Below are positions 1-7,869 of a stretch of DNA of 64,000 bases, one piece after another. Under the pieces are notes generated by a model, which had not been told where the DNA came from, made no database searches, and saw only the letters and a program-made list of their open reading frames with translations. Within the stretch, counting starts at the first letter, position 1. Each line of letters starts with the position of its first letter. The position numbers and the translations under genes are program-made. Source of the DNA: an uncultured Bacteriovoracaceae bacterium (lineage in GTDB: Bacteria; Bdellovibrionota; Bacteriovoracia; Bacteriovoracales; Bacteriovoracaceae); the NCBI GenBank assembly GCA_937923325.1, contig CAKZUQ010000013.1, forward strand, positions 1 through 64,000, read 5' to 3'.

Positions 1-1340
1 GTCCTGAGACATGGTTTACAAATTATACCGGAGACATAGTTTACACTTCTAAATAAATCAGTCGGTTATAATCTCTATATGTAACATGGAGGTTATTACA
101 TGAGCTGGAAGGAGTCGACTATAATGGACGAAAAACTTAAATTTATTGCAAGGCATCTTGAGGGTGAATCTGTCACATCCCTATGCAAAGAGTTTGGAGT
201 ATCGAGAACTACTGGCCACAATCTCATAAAAAGATACAGAGAAATGGGATCTGAAGCTCTCGTAGCTCAAAGTAGAGCTCCGCATCGATATGCAAATAAA
301 CTTCCCATACAAATTGAATCTCTAATCTTAGATCTAAAAAGAAAATATAAAAACTGGGGTGCTCCTAAAATTAGAGAAAAAATCATAAAAGAATTTCCTG
401 ATGTTAAAACTCCAGCTAAATCTACAATTCATGCAGTCCTGGATAGAAATGGACTTGTAGAAAAACGTAAAGGCAGAAAGAGATATAAGAATGAAGGTAC
501 CAAATTAACTCACGTAAAATATCCAAATGATCTGTGGTGTGCCGACTACAAAGGCGAATTTATGACTGCCGACAAAAAGTATTGTTACCCTTTAACAATT
601 ACTGATTACTCTTCAAGGTTTTTAATTGGATGCGAAGCTTTCACCTCTACCGCTGGTGAGTTTGCTTTTGAATCTTTTGAAAAAGCCTTTAAAGAGTTCG
701 GATTACCTAAGGCCATAAGAACAGATAATGGCTCTCCCTTTGCTAGTGCAAACTCATTCTATCATCTAACCAAGCTATCTGTTTGGTGGATGAGGCTTGG
801 AATAAATGTTGAAAGAACTACTCCAGGCTGTCCTCAAGAAAACGGTAGACACGAAAGAATGCACTTAACTTTAAAACAAGAAACAACAAGACCTCCGAGG
901 GCTAACATTGTTGGCCAGCAAGAAGAGTTTGATAACTTCATTAAGATTTATAATTTTGAAAGACCTCATGCAGGAATTGAAAATAAATATCCATCTGAAA
1001 TCTACACTCCCTCTCAAAGAATTTATACAAAACCTGAACCAATCTATTACCCATTTCATGATCAAACGATCACTGTAAGTCAGTGTGGAAGAGTTTGTAC
1101 AAAAGGGATGAAAGTGTCTTTAAGCAAAGCATTTGCCGGTGTTGAAGTTGGAATCAAAGAAATGGAAGATGGAATTTGGGTTGTTAGCTTTTTAGATTAT
1201 GATTTAGGATATTTTGACGATAAGAGTAGAAAAGTGGAGCCAATAACGGATCCATTTGGCATGAAAAAAGTGTAAAGCATGTCTTCGGTATAAAATGTAA
1301 AGTATGTCTCCGGTACGGACCTCTAAAGTATGTCTGTGAG
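1..1340 (+). mobile_element. IS481-family insertion sequence with multiple end repeats
   Basis: A single transposase gene is bracketed by inverted copies of one short motif. On the left, GAGACATGGTTTACA (6-20) and CCGGAGACATAGTTTACA (28-45). On the right, inverted: TGTAAAGCATGTCTTCGG (1271-1288), TGTAAAGTATGTCTCCGG (1296-1313) and a weaker TCTAAAGTATGTCTGTGAG (1322-1340). The transposase stop codon overlaps the first right copy. The right side has one copy more than the left, so the left end probably lies at or before base 1 and the outer boundary and target duplication cannot be read here. It sits directly outside the left junction of the tRNA island. Confidence 0.8.
100..1275 (+). CDS. IS481-family DDE transposase
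   Basis: This gene encodes the cut-and-paste transposase of the insertion sequence. The 391-residue protein starts with helix-turn-helix segments (about residues 10-120; VTSLCKEFGVSRTT is typical), followed by an rve integrase-core domain. The acidic triad is visible: Asp in WCADYKGEF, Asp in RTDNGSPF, and Glu in CPQENGRHERMH. YNFERPHAGI after the core is characteristic of IS481 and related IS3-like enzymes. The reading frame is complete and the length is normal for the family, so the element may still be active. An ATG preceded by GGAGG (88-93 region) supports the start. Confidence 0.93.
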   Translation: MSWKESTIMDEKLKFIARHLEGESVTSLCKEFGVSRTTGHNLIKRYREMGSEALVAQSRAPHRYANKLPIQIESLILDLKRKYKNWGAPKIREKIIKEFPDVKTPAKSTIHAVLDRNGLVEKRKGRKRYKNEGTKLTHVKYPNDLWCADYKGEFMTADKKYCYPLTITDYSSRFLIGCEAFTSTAGEFAFESFEKAFKEFGLPKAIRTDNGSPFASANSFYHLTKLSVWWMRLGINVERTTPGCPQENGRHERMHLTLKQETTRPPRANIVGQQEEFDNFIKIYNFERPHAGIENKYPSEIYTPSQRIYTKPEPIYYPFHDQTITVSQCGRVCTKGMKVSLSKAFAGVEVGIKEMEDGIWVVSFLDYDLGYFDDKSRKVEPITDPFGMKKV

Positions 1341-1368
1341 TGCGGGCTATTGCAAGCACAAATAAAAA

Positions 1369-1388
1369 AGCCACTCTGGTAAGTGGCT
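1369..1388 (-). terminator. Duplicated tRNA terminator at the left island end
   Basis: The hairpin AGCCACT/AGTGGCT is followed on the minus strand by a T-run. It closely matches the terminator downstream of the intact tRNA (7283-7303), so the left island end carries the old downstream flank of the tRNA gene. Confidence 0.7.
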
Positions 1389-1415
1389 TATATCTATTTG
1401 AATTTATTGATGTTT

Positions 1416-1460
1416 TGGTTGCGGGAGCTGGATTCGAACCAACGACCTTCGGGTTATGAG
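1416..1460 (-). repeat. Partial initiator-tRNA copy, island attachment repeat
   Basis: These 45 bases are identical to 7331-7375, the part of the initiator tRNA running from the anticodon loop to the encoded CCA. Identity stops abruptly at 1461, where the remaining 5' half of the tRNA is missing. The copy is therefore not a functional tRNA. It is the distal attachment repeat left when an element integrated into the tRNA gene and restored the intact copy at the other end. Confidence 0.9.
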
Positions 1461-1563
1461 TGCCTTAAGGTAGTTTTACAAGTTTTTAAAATCACTCACT
1501 TTTATTAATAATAACATAGAGTTAACTCATTTTTGAGTGCTGTTCTTTTCGGTGTATTTCGGG

Positions 1564-1603
1564 TTGTTTCTATCCAATGTAGTCAATATGTAGTCGAAGT
1601 TTG
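1564..1603 (+). repeat. 40 bp direct repeat, copy 1
   Basis: This sequence matches 3929-3968 with one mismatch and contains two ATGTAGTC motifs. A shorter related motif (ATGTAGTCGA) occurs just after the recombinase gene near 7251-7260. The two copies bracket the Fic-transglycosylase-exported protein block. Confidence 0.8.
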
Positions 1604-1617
1604 TGCACTATAAAGCG

Positions 1618-2109
1618 TCATAAAGGCTCCCTTGGCAACTTCTTCTTACCCCATATAACTTCTTTTCCACTTTCCATTAAATACCAAGCTTTCTTATAAA
1701 CTTTTAATCTGGAATTTATAACCGAGAATACAAAAGTCTCAGTTGAAGTGGCATTACCACCATGACCATGAGCGATAGCAACTTCAAGATTATTATCCTT
1801 ATTTAAATCCAGAATATACTTATTCCTTTTAATCGGAACAAAGTAAAAGTTCGTATTGTCAGTATAGTCATTCATTATTGGAAATTTTTCATCAATAACG
1901 ATGTCATCTCTTTTAACTACTAATTTTGTTTTCCAAAACCGATGAGACTCATCCTCTCCTTCTTCAAATTTAACAATTGAGAGTTCTATATTGCCCTCAA
2001 GCTCTAATTTTTGAAGGCCAATCGAGTTCAAGTTTACATTACTTGATACTCCTTTTTGAGTTACGAGAATCATTAAAACGCTTAAGAATTTTTTGTAAGT
2101 ACTTTTCAT
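1618..2109 (-). CDS. Small exported protein of unknown function
   Basis: I do not recognise this family. The start at 2109 is preferred because AAGGAAG precedes it and the protein then begins with a basic N-terminus and hydrophobic stretch (MKSTYKKFLSVLMILVT), a likely signal sequence. The remaining 145 or so residues are a mixed polar domain with NDYTDNTNFYFVPI and DLNKDNNLEVAIAHGHGG; the latter resembles acidic repeat-like loops. The gene overlaps the end of the transglycosylase gene by about 70 bases, so the two are probably translated from one transcript. Its position after a cell-wall enzyme suggests an envelope role, but this is only context. Confidence 0.6.
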   Translation of the reverse strand: MKSTYKKFLSVLMILVTQKGVSSNVNLNSIGLQKLELEGNIELSIVKFEEGEDESHRFWKTKLVVKRDDIVIDEKFPIMNDYTDNTNFYFVPIKRNKYILDLNKDNNLEVAIAHGHGGNATSTETFVFSVINSRLKVYKKAWYLMESGKEVIWGKKKLPREPL

Positions 2110-2734
2110 TCTCTTCCTTATTTTTTCCATAATATTTTTTTATTGTATTATGTATTTTATTACCTTTTCTCTTTTCAATATTATAAAACTTTACGACAAG
2201 CCACCTGACTCCAACTGCAATGTTAATAACAGGATCAGCAAGGTCTTCTCGAGAAACATTTAACTTCTCCTTGGTCACGCTAGATTCAATAGCACCAGAC
2301 AAGGCTTTTCGCGACTGATCCACAATCTGCATAAGTCCATAAGCAGATGAGTGAGAAACTTTGGGGTCTGCTTTAGGATTAAAAGATGACTCCTGTGCTA
2401 TTAAAGCTTTAATAAGGAGAGGATCTATTTTTGGAAAACGAGAAAATATAGATCTCCAGTATTCTAGCCAAAACTGAATAATAGAGTCTAATTCATGATA
2501 TCCCTTAAAGCCCCTGATTGCATTTATTTTCTGATATTTTTTTGAATTACTCCAATACAAGTATAAAAGGTTTTCAGGGTAGTAAGTTCTCTTTTTAGAT
2601 TTACTTCGATTTTTTCTTTTGTGAGTATCAACCCAAGTTTTTCCATCCTTAGTTTTTCGATAATGCCCCTTAACAATATGATAACCAACCTCACACATTT
2701 GATTGGATTTAGGAGCTCTAATTTTAATATTCAT
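2039..2734 (-). CDS. Lytic transglycosylase (SLT domain)
   Basis: This is a predicted soluble lytic transglycosylase that cleaves the MurNAc-GlcNAc glycan bond of peptidoglycan. The SLT/goose-lysozyme fold covers about residues 100-225: IDPLLIKALIAQESSFNP contains the catalytic Glu115 in the diagnostic ES pair, followed by AYGLMQI (131-137) and an NIAVGVRWL helix. The first 95 residues are basic and lack a clear signal peptide, unusual for a chromosomal cell-wall enzyme but common in phage or mobile-element versions that open the wall locally. Its start lies inside the 3' end of the Fic gene, so the genes are co-transcribed. Confidence 0.8.
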   Translation of the reverse strand: MNIKIRAPKSNQMCEVGYHIVKGHYRKTKDGKTWVDTHKRKNRSKSKKRTYYPENLLYLYWSNSKKYQKINAIRGFKGYHELDSIIQFWLEYWRSIFSRFPKIDPLLIKALIAQESSFNPKADPKVSHSSAYGLMQIVDQSRKALSGAIESSVTKEKLNVSREDLADPVINIAVGVRWLVVKFYNIEKRKGNKIHNTIKKYYGKNKEENEKYLQKILKRFNDSRNSKRSIK

Positions 2735-3812
2735 TTAAAGATCCTCTCGACAAAAGATCAAATAACGCTTTATTAAGATAAAAATTCTCTTTACCAACCT
2801 TGTGCTTTTCCAATAGACCAATACTCACAAGATCATCAAGATACCTTCTTGCTGTATTTCTATGAATACTAAGATCTCGAACTAAGAATTCAATTTTAGT
2901 ATAAGGATGACGAAATAAGTTAAATAGTAGCTCATGACTATAAATTTTAGGGAGCTGTGACTTGATACTATTTTCATGATCGCTCATTAGTTTAACTAAG
3001 CTTTGAATTGTATTTGATGTGCTCCTGGCTGTTAACTCTAGCCCCTCTAACATATATAATAACCAGTCTTCCCACTCTCCTGTATCTCTAACTTCTTGTA
3101 AAAGACGATAGTATTTCAATTTATTTTCATTTATAAATCTAGATAAATATAATATTGGAGCGTTTAAGATTTTTTGTTTTGTTAAATAGAGAATATTGAT
3201 AATTCTACCCGTACGGCCATTACCATCATAAAAAGGATGAATACTTTCAAACTGGTGATGAATCAGAGCCATTTTCACGAGATCATCATATTTACAGAGA
3301 CTTTCATCATTAATGAATCCTTCTAGATCTCCCATTAGGCTTAAAATCTCTTCAGAGTTTTGAGGTGGAGTATAAATAATTTTTTGAGTTTTACTATTTT
3401 TTAACTCCGTACCTGCCTGACTTCTAAAGCCAGCTTTATTATTCTCAATGATCTCTTGAACATTAAGAATAGTACTATTAAGCAATAGGCCGGAGTCTTT
3501 AGTTGCTTTGTAGCCAACTTCTAAAGCTTGCGCGTATTGATGGATTTCTTTAGCATTTATAGAGTTGAATTTTTGAGATTGATAGTTACTCTGATAAATA
3601 TCGTCTTGAGTCGTTATAATGTTCTCAATCTCTGAGCTTTCTTTAGCTTCTTGCAATGAAAGGGTTGCTAAAAGTATATTTTGATTCGGTATCGTAAGAG
3701 CTAAACCTTTAAGTTCACCAAGAGCTTCCCTTGCTCTAGCGACTGCTCTTAAAACAGCCTTTGTCTCAATATCTCCTAACTTATCTAATCGCTTTATCTT
3801 ATATGCACTCAA
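2724..3812 (-). CDS. Fic family AMP-transferase with N-terminal inhibitory helix
   Basis: Fic enzymes transfer AMP or another nucleotide-derived group from NTPs to hydroxyl side chains of target proteins. The complete catalytic motif HPFYDGNGRTGR is at residues 192-203. An (S/T)xxxE(G/N) inhibitory motif (S59 to E63-N64) lies in the N-terminal Fic/DOC-associated domain, which makes this a self-inhibited class II Fic. The last 80 or so residues form a winged helix-turn-helix (IHRNTARRYLDDLVSIGLL), suggesting DNA binding and autoregulation. A TTG start is used, with AAAGG about eight bases upstream. It leads the minus-strand island operon, next to several operator-like repeats. Confidence 0.9.
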   Translation of the reverse strand: MSAYKIKRLDKLGDIETKAVLRAVARAREALGELKGLALTIPNQNILLATLSLQEAKESSEIENIITTQDDIYQSNYQSQKFNSINAKEIHQYAQALEVGYKATKDSGLLLNSTILNVQEIIENNKAGFRSQAGTELKNSKTQKIIYTPPQNSEEILSLMGDLEGFINDESLCKYDDLVKMALIHHQFESIHPFYDGNGRTGRIINILYLTKQKILNAPILYLSRFINENKLKYYRLLQEVRDTGEWEDWLLYMLEGLELTARSTSNTIQSLVKLMSDHENSIKSQLPKIYSHELLFNLFRHPYTKIEFLVRDLSIHRNTARRYLDDLVSIGLLEKHKVGKENFYLNKALFDLLSRGSLNEY

Positions 3813-3844
3813 ACTTAGCCTTTTTGATCTCTATTTATAGTTTA

Positions 3845-3911
3845 TGCACTAAATATAGCATACTATAGTGCAAAAAACACAGTCATGCACAAATTAATCT
3901 ATATTTAGTGC
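3845..3911. promoter_or_regulatory. Probable operator region of the Fic operon
   Basis: GCACTAAATATAG (3846-3858) and its exact reverse complement CTATATTTAGTGC (3899-3911) form a 13 bp inverted repeat. A related half-site CTATAGTGCA (3863-3872) lies between them. The region is immediately upstream of the Fic gene, whose product ends in a winged helix, so autoregulation is an attractive explanation. I cannot place the promoter elements with certainty. Confidence 0.55.
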
Positions 3912-3928
3912 TCATGATAGATTTAGAA

Positions 3929-3968
3929 TTGTTTCTATTCAATGTAGTCAATATGTAGTCGAAGTTTG
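3929..3968 (+). repeat. 40 bp direct repeat, copy 2
   Basis: This matches 1564-1603 with one mismatch. It separates the minus-strand Fic block from the plus-strand toxin-antitoxin pair. Confidence 0.8.
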
Positions 3969-4037
3969 ATTGTAATTTTCACTCTTAGACTTTCCTAGGT
4001 GTACACCTTGTGGTACTATATTTTTGAAGGAGTTTTT

Positions 4038-4289
4038 ATGGAAAATACAACACCAAAAACATTAAGAGCTGAGATGAAAGACTACTTAGATTTAGCATCT
4101 CAAGAGCCTATTAGAATTCAAAGAAGATCTGGTGAGAACTATATCCTTTTAAATGAAGATCAATATTCTAAAATGCAGTTAGAGATTATGTCTCTTCAAA
4201 AACGCCTTCTCTCTATGGCCAATATCTTGGATGATGAAGCTGAAGAACTTCCAACAAAAGAAAGCAGACTTAAAAGATTTAAAGCGTAG
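4038..4289 (+). CDS. Antitoxin, Phd/YefM-like
   Basis: This 83-residue protein probably binds and neutralises the ParE-type toxin encoded immediately downstream and represses their promoter. The N-terminal part (TPKTLRAEMKDYLDLASQEPI and RIQRRSGENYILLNEDQY) has the strand-helix pattern of Phd/YefM antitoxins; the C-terminal tail is charged and probably disordered until it binds toxin. I start it at the ATG at 4038, preceded by AAGGAG at 4027-4032; an upstream in-frame start at 3999 lacks a good ribosome site. Its stop codon overlaps the toxin start by one base. Confidence 0.8.
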   Translation: MENTTPKTLRAEMKDYLDLASQEPIRIQRRSGENYILLNEDQYSKMQLEIMSLQKRLLSMANILDDEAEELPTKESRLKRFKA

Positions 4290-4621
4290 TGATAAAAATT
4301 AAAGCAACAAAGCTATACCTAAAGTCTTTAACAGAGATAGAAGATTTTATTTTTGAATCCACAAAAGATATCAAGCAAGTTGAGAGCTTTATTGATGCTC
4401 ATGATAAAGTCGTCCAATTTATTAAACAGAACCCTACAACACCGGCCCCTCATCCAAAAACAGGCGATCAATCATGGCCTTTCGCCAGCGGCAGATACAG
4501 AGTCTTTTTCAAAGTAACTAAGAAACAAAGAATCTATTTACTCGATGTTATTGATAATAGGATGCTTAACAAAGATATATATCCTAATAATTCAATGCCG
4601 ACTTATACTATTGATGAGTAG
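4289..4621 (+). CDS. RelE/ParE-family toxin
   Basis: The 110-residue protein has the RelE/ParE superfamily layout: an N-terminal helical hairpin (TKLYLKSLTEIEDFIFEST), then strands with GRYRVFFKV and IYLLDVIDNR. ParE members poison DNA gyrase and RelE members cut mRNA on the ribosome; the sequence alone does not settle which applies. The GTG start overlaps the antitoxin stop codon by one base, which is typical of coupled toxin-antitoxin pairs. It probably helps retain the island. Confidence 0.82.
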   Translation: MIKIKATKLYLKSLTEIEDFIFESTKDIKQVESFIDAHDKVVQFIKQNPTTPAPHPKTGDQSWPFASGRYRVFFKVTKKQRIYLLDVIDNRMLNKDIYPNNSMPTYTIDE

Positions 4622-4720
4622 TTTAGTAATGAATCGTTGAGGTGAATATATTAAAGAATGCCAAATACGACTACCGACTAAAGTACTTTTGGGGTTGTTA
4701 TTACCGTTTGAAACTAAAAA

Positions 4721-4743
4721 GGCTCGAATTGAATATTCGAGCC
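4721..4743 (-). terminator. Terminator after the small exported protein gene
   Basis: The hairpin GGCTCGAAT/ATTCGAGCC is followed by a T-rich run on the minus strand. It also has A/T flanks on the plus side, so it may serve both this gene and the toxin-antitoxin operon. Confidence 0.75.
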
Positions 4744-4769
4744 TTTATGGGTTACTGATATTTTTTTTA

Positions 4770-5147
4770 TTAGAGTTTAACGCCTTCAAATGTTCTTGTC
4801 TTGCAAACGTTGTTTTTCATATAGTCATTAATTTGTGTATCTGCAGACTTTTCCTTACGACCTTTGTATTTTGAAAGGAAAGTTTTTTCACTACCTTCAA
4901 CTAGATAAATCTTACCCCAAACTACGCCAAATGCATTACCAGCTTGCTGCTGTAAGCATACCTTAGCTTCACAAGATACAGAGACTTTTGTATTATTTAA
5001 TAATTTAATTTTACCAAACTCATTTGCTTCACAATCTTGAACTTCAAACTTAATTGATTCTCCGCTAACTACAGACTGAGATGTAGTTGTTTGTGCAAGA
5101 GCTGAAATACTTCCTAAGGCTAATAATCCTACTAATAATTTTTTCAT
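4770..5147 (-). CDS. Small secreted cysteine-containing protein, unknown function
   Basis: A clear signal peptide (MKKLLVGLLALGSISALAQ, cleavage expected after ALA) leads into a mature domain of about 105 residues with four cysteines, probably paired in the periplasm. I recognise no family. It has its own terminator downstream and a long untranslated region upstream, so it appears to be a single-gene unit. It lies inside the tRNA island. Confidence 0.7.
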   Translation of the reverse strand: MKKLLVGLLALGSISALAQTTTSQSVVSGESIKFEVQDCEANEFGKIKLLNNTKVSVSCEAKVCLQQQAGNAFGVVWGKIYLVEGSEKTFLSKYKGRKEKSADTQINDYMKNNVCKTRTFEGVKL

Positions 5148-5495
5148 AATAATTCTCCAAGGGGTAAAGTTATAATTTGTTATTTATTTTTGTTGAAATA
5201 TATTTACCATAGCCCTTACGACTCATAGCAAAAAAAACTATTTCATGTAATATTTTCAATTGAGTAGAAAGAACACGATTTATCTGACTGATTTACCCAT
5301 CATGGAGTAAGTCCTCTTCTTACAACTATAAACCTTATATTTTCTATAACTCAAAATTATAAAAAGTATAAGTATCTAAGCTCAATCCCTACTCAAGTAT
5401 CTGAGATTATTATTACTCCAACCGACTCTATATTGGCACCATTCTTGATTACTAATTTACGAAAGTAAGCAAAACTTTCAGTGAAACTAAGAGTT

Positions 5496-5559
5496 AACTA
5501 GGCGTAAAGTAGGTGTCAACTAGCGGTAGAATGGATGGCAACTTGGAGTAGAATTGGCG
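5496..5559 (+). repeat. Three tandem 22 bp iteron-like repeats
   Basis: Units begin at 5496, 5518 and 5540, and each opens with AACT followed by a conserved GTA core (AACTAGGCGTAAAGTAGG, AACTAGCGGTAGAATGG, AACTTGGAGTAGAATTGG). A fourth AACT follows at 5560. Spacing is about two helical turns. They could be integrase arm sites or replication iterons; repeated ends of an IS21-type element are an alternative. Confidence 0.6.
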
Positions 5560-5614
5560 AACTCCATTTTCAAAGTGGCTTTCAACTCGTTAATTTCATT
5601 CAGCTTTTCACGAC

Positions 5615-5672
5615 GCACAAAAGTGACTCCCCCTCTCTCACGTAAACTAGATAGGTGGTGTCACTTTTGTGC
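5615..5672. repeat. Perfect 13 bp inverted repeat with 32-base spacer
   Basis: GCACAAAAGTGAC (5615-5627) pairs with GTCACTTTTGTGC (5660-5672). Weaker complementarity continues outward (TTCAC against GTGAA). The spacer is pyrimidine-rich on its left side. There is no T-run, so it is not a normal terminator. Confidence 0.65.
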
Positions 5673-5792
5673 TCTGTGAAGATGATAATTAAGTCGTCTA
5701 AGGCTTATAAGAAATGGAGGCATTTATGAAGTAGATAGATTTATTTGTGGTGAGAAAGATGGATTTTAATTATTATAGAAAAGGATTTTTGA

Positions 5793-6086
5793 TTGAGAAA
5801 AAATGTAAATAGGAATTCCCTTTTATTAAATTCAAATTATAGTGGCAATGATCGAATAAGGTCAGATGTGCTCTTTGACAATTTACCAGAGATTATTAAG
5901 CCTAGTGTACTTGCTAGTTATTTAGATGTGTCTATTAAAACCATCTATGACTGGAACTACAGGGCCAAGACGAGAAATATACCAAGTGATCTATTCATAA
6001 AAATAAATAGATTGCTATACATTCGAAAAACAGTACTTCAAAGATGGATTAACTCTCAAAACAAGGAGTTAAATAATGTCCATTAG
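5793..6086 (+). CDS. Small HTH protein, probable excisionase or directionality factor
   Basis: The 97-residue protein contains a MerR/HTH_17-type helix-turn-helix (IKPSVLASYLDVSIKTIYDW, then IPSDLFIKINRLLYIRKTVL and a final tryptophan-containing helix). Such proteins beside a tyrosine recombinase usually act as excisionases or as regulators of the recombinase. The start is a TTG with AAAGGA eight or so bases upstream; no ATG fits. The gene overlaps the recombinase start by 11 bases, so translation is coupled. Its role is inferred from context. Confidence 0.72.
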   Translation: MRKNVNRNSLLLNSNYSGNDRIRSDVLFDNLPEIIKPSVLASYLDVSIKTIYDWNYRAKTRNIPSDLFIKINRLLYIRKTVLQRWINSQNKELNNVH

Positions 6087-7230
6087 AAAAGTACAATTAC
6101 AAAACCAAACTATTTACGAAGTAGACATCTACTCAAATGGCAGAGGTTCTAAAAGAATTAGAAGACGATTTAAAAGAAAAGTTGATGCTCAAATCTTTTT
6201 AAAAAATTACCTAAGTGAATCAGAAAATTACAAGTCTCAAGGTTTATCATTAAATCTTCTAGAGGAAGTTTATTTTAAGGATGAGCTTAAGTTTAGGTTT
6301 GAAAGCTCAAAACATCGATTTAGTTTATCTCATATAAAAAGGTGTGAAGGAATAATAAAAGAAATCCTTCCTATATTTGGATCACTCACTTTAGATAAAT
6401 TAACTGCAGCGAGGCTCACTCAGTACCAAAAAGAACTAAAACTTAAAAGACAAGCAAACGCTACTGTTAATAGAAAAATTGAAGTTATTCTCTCAACTCT
6501 AAATCACTCTTTAAGGCATAGAAGAATTCCTTACAATCCTTCTGTTGGATATAAAAAGATGAATCCAAAGTCAGCGGAGATGAGTTTTTGGAATCAAGAA
6601 GAAGCTTCTAATTTCTTAAAGTTTGCTAAGAGTAAGTATTATAATTCTGATAAGAGATGGATTTATATCGTTTACCTATTAGCTCTAAATACAGGACTAA
6701 GAGCTGGAGAGATCTGGGGTCTAAGATCAATTGATATTGAAAAGGACACTCTTTTTATAAGGCGACAGTTTAATAAATTGACTCAAGGTTTTGATCTTTC
6801 AAAAGGAAAGAGAAATTCTAAATCCGGTAAGCTCTCAAGGCGAGTTCCCTGTAATAAGGAGCTATTCTTTGAACTTACTACCCTTATAAAAGAAAATAAG
6901 ATTAATACTGAAGAGACGCTGTTTCTTAATCAAAAAAGAAAACCAGTTGATCACAATAATTTTATTTCAAGGTTCTTTAATAAGGATTTAAAAATATGGG
7001 GTGGAGCTAGAATTCGCTTTCATGACCTAAGACATACGGCCATCACTCAAATGATTGCCGCTGGAGTGGATATAAAGACGGTTTAATCCATTGCTGCCCA
7101 TGAGGATATCAAAACCACAATGAACTATGTTCACGTAGTTGGAAGCAAGATTAAAGAGGTTTCTAAGTTGTTCTCCATTTCGTCTAAAAGTGATGATTTT
7201 GAGGCAAAAGTCTTGAAGCTTTGTGAGTAA
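6076..7230 (+). pseudogene. Tyrosine recombinase (island integrase) with premature stop
   Basis: This is a phage-type integrase with an Arm-type N-terminal domain, a SAM-like core-binding domain (about 75-155) and a catalytic domain. Arg209 (TGLRAGE), His316 and Arg319 (HDLRH) are visible. A TAA at 7084-7086 ends the frame after DIKTV. Reading through gives SIAAHEDIKTTMNYVHV, which supplies the missing His and the nucleophilic Tyr in exactly the expected place, and the frame closes at 7228-7230. A CAA-to-TAA change would explain it. Without the Tyr the protein cannot cut DNA, so the gene is very probably inactive unless the stop is suppressed. Confidence 0.88.
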
Positions 7231-7282
7231 ATAAATTTTAGTGTGGTCGAAATGTAGTCGATATTCAAAATTCAAATAAAAA

Positions 7283-7303
7283 AGCCACTCGATAAGAGTG
7301 GCT
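7283..7303 (-). terminator. Initiator tRNA terminator
   Basis: AGCCACTC/GAGTGGCT hairpin followed on the minus strand by a T-run, located about 30 bases after the tRNA 3' end. A near copy is at 1369-1388. Confidence 0.8.
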
Positions 7304-7330
7304 ATATGCTTAAAATCATTGAATAAAAAT

Positions 7331-7407
<77 letters not shown>

Positions 7408-7550
7408 TTAACGTATTGTATTTATAGGTTAATCTTATTCCTTTGTCTAGCTTTATTTCAATAAAAGTACATTACTCAAACTTAAAAAGCTAAATAATTA
7501 TTTTATTCTATCGATAAGCTTAGTGTTAATCATATCTTATGGAGTAAATT

Positions 7551-7859
7551 ATGTCTGACATTAACAAAAAAATGAATTTAGAAATCGATACAACAGAACT
7601 AGATTCGTCTCAAGTTAGGCTAATAAAAAAAATAAATACTATGATGGCCAATATGATGGTCACAGATGATGAGTCTGATTACTTCAATTCAAGCTCAGAA
7701 CTATTAAAACTAGTGGCCCAATCTGTAAAAGATGCTAACTTTTCAAAATTTTGGAGTGAAAACTCTAATATTAGATATTCAGATCAGGCGTTAGAATTTG
7801 GTGTAGACTCTTTAACAGAAGATCTAAGCGCACAAAACCTTGCGAGCTTAGACAACTAA
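7551..7859 (+). CDS. Small acidic protein of unknown function
   Basis: This 102-residue soluble protein is acidic, predicted mostly helical, and lacks a signal sequence or membrane segment. MMANMMVTDDESDYFNSSSE is a notable methionine-rich to acidic transition. GGAG lies seven bases before the ATG. It lies outside the island, between the tRNA and the convergent rluB gene, as a single transcription unit. I do not recognise a family. Confidence 0.6.
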   Translation: MSDINKKMNLEIDTTELDSSQVRLIKKINTMMANMMVTDDESDYFNSSSELLKLVAQSVKDANFSKFWSENSNIRYSDQALEFGVDSLTEDLSAQNLASLDN

Positions 7860-7869
7860 CTTAATAAAT

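Larger units (their letters stand above)
5148..5792. other. Gene-free region with repeats, island recombination end
   Basis: I find no convincing gene here. The stretch contains three 22 bp direct repeats (5496-5559) and a spaced inverted repeat (5615-5672), described separately. Its place just upstream of the HTH and recombinase genes suggests regulatory or recombination sites. Confidence 0.5.

Noticed and set aside
1416..1460. Second tRNA gene at the left island end
   Set aside because: Only the 3' part of the initiator tRNA is present; the D-arm and 5' acceptor half are missing.
4689..4874. 61-codon plus-strand frame opposite the small secreted protein
   Set aside because: It crosses the terminator hairpin and is antisense to a gene with a clear signal peptide.
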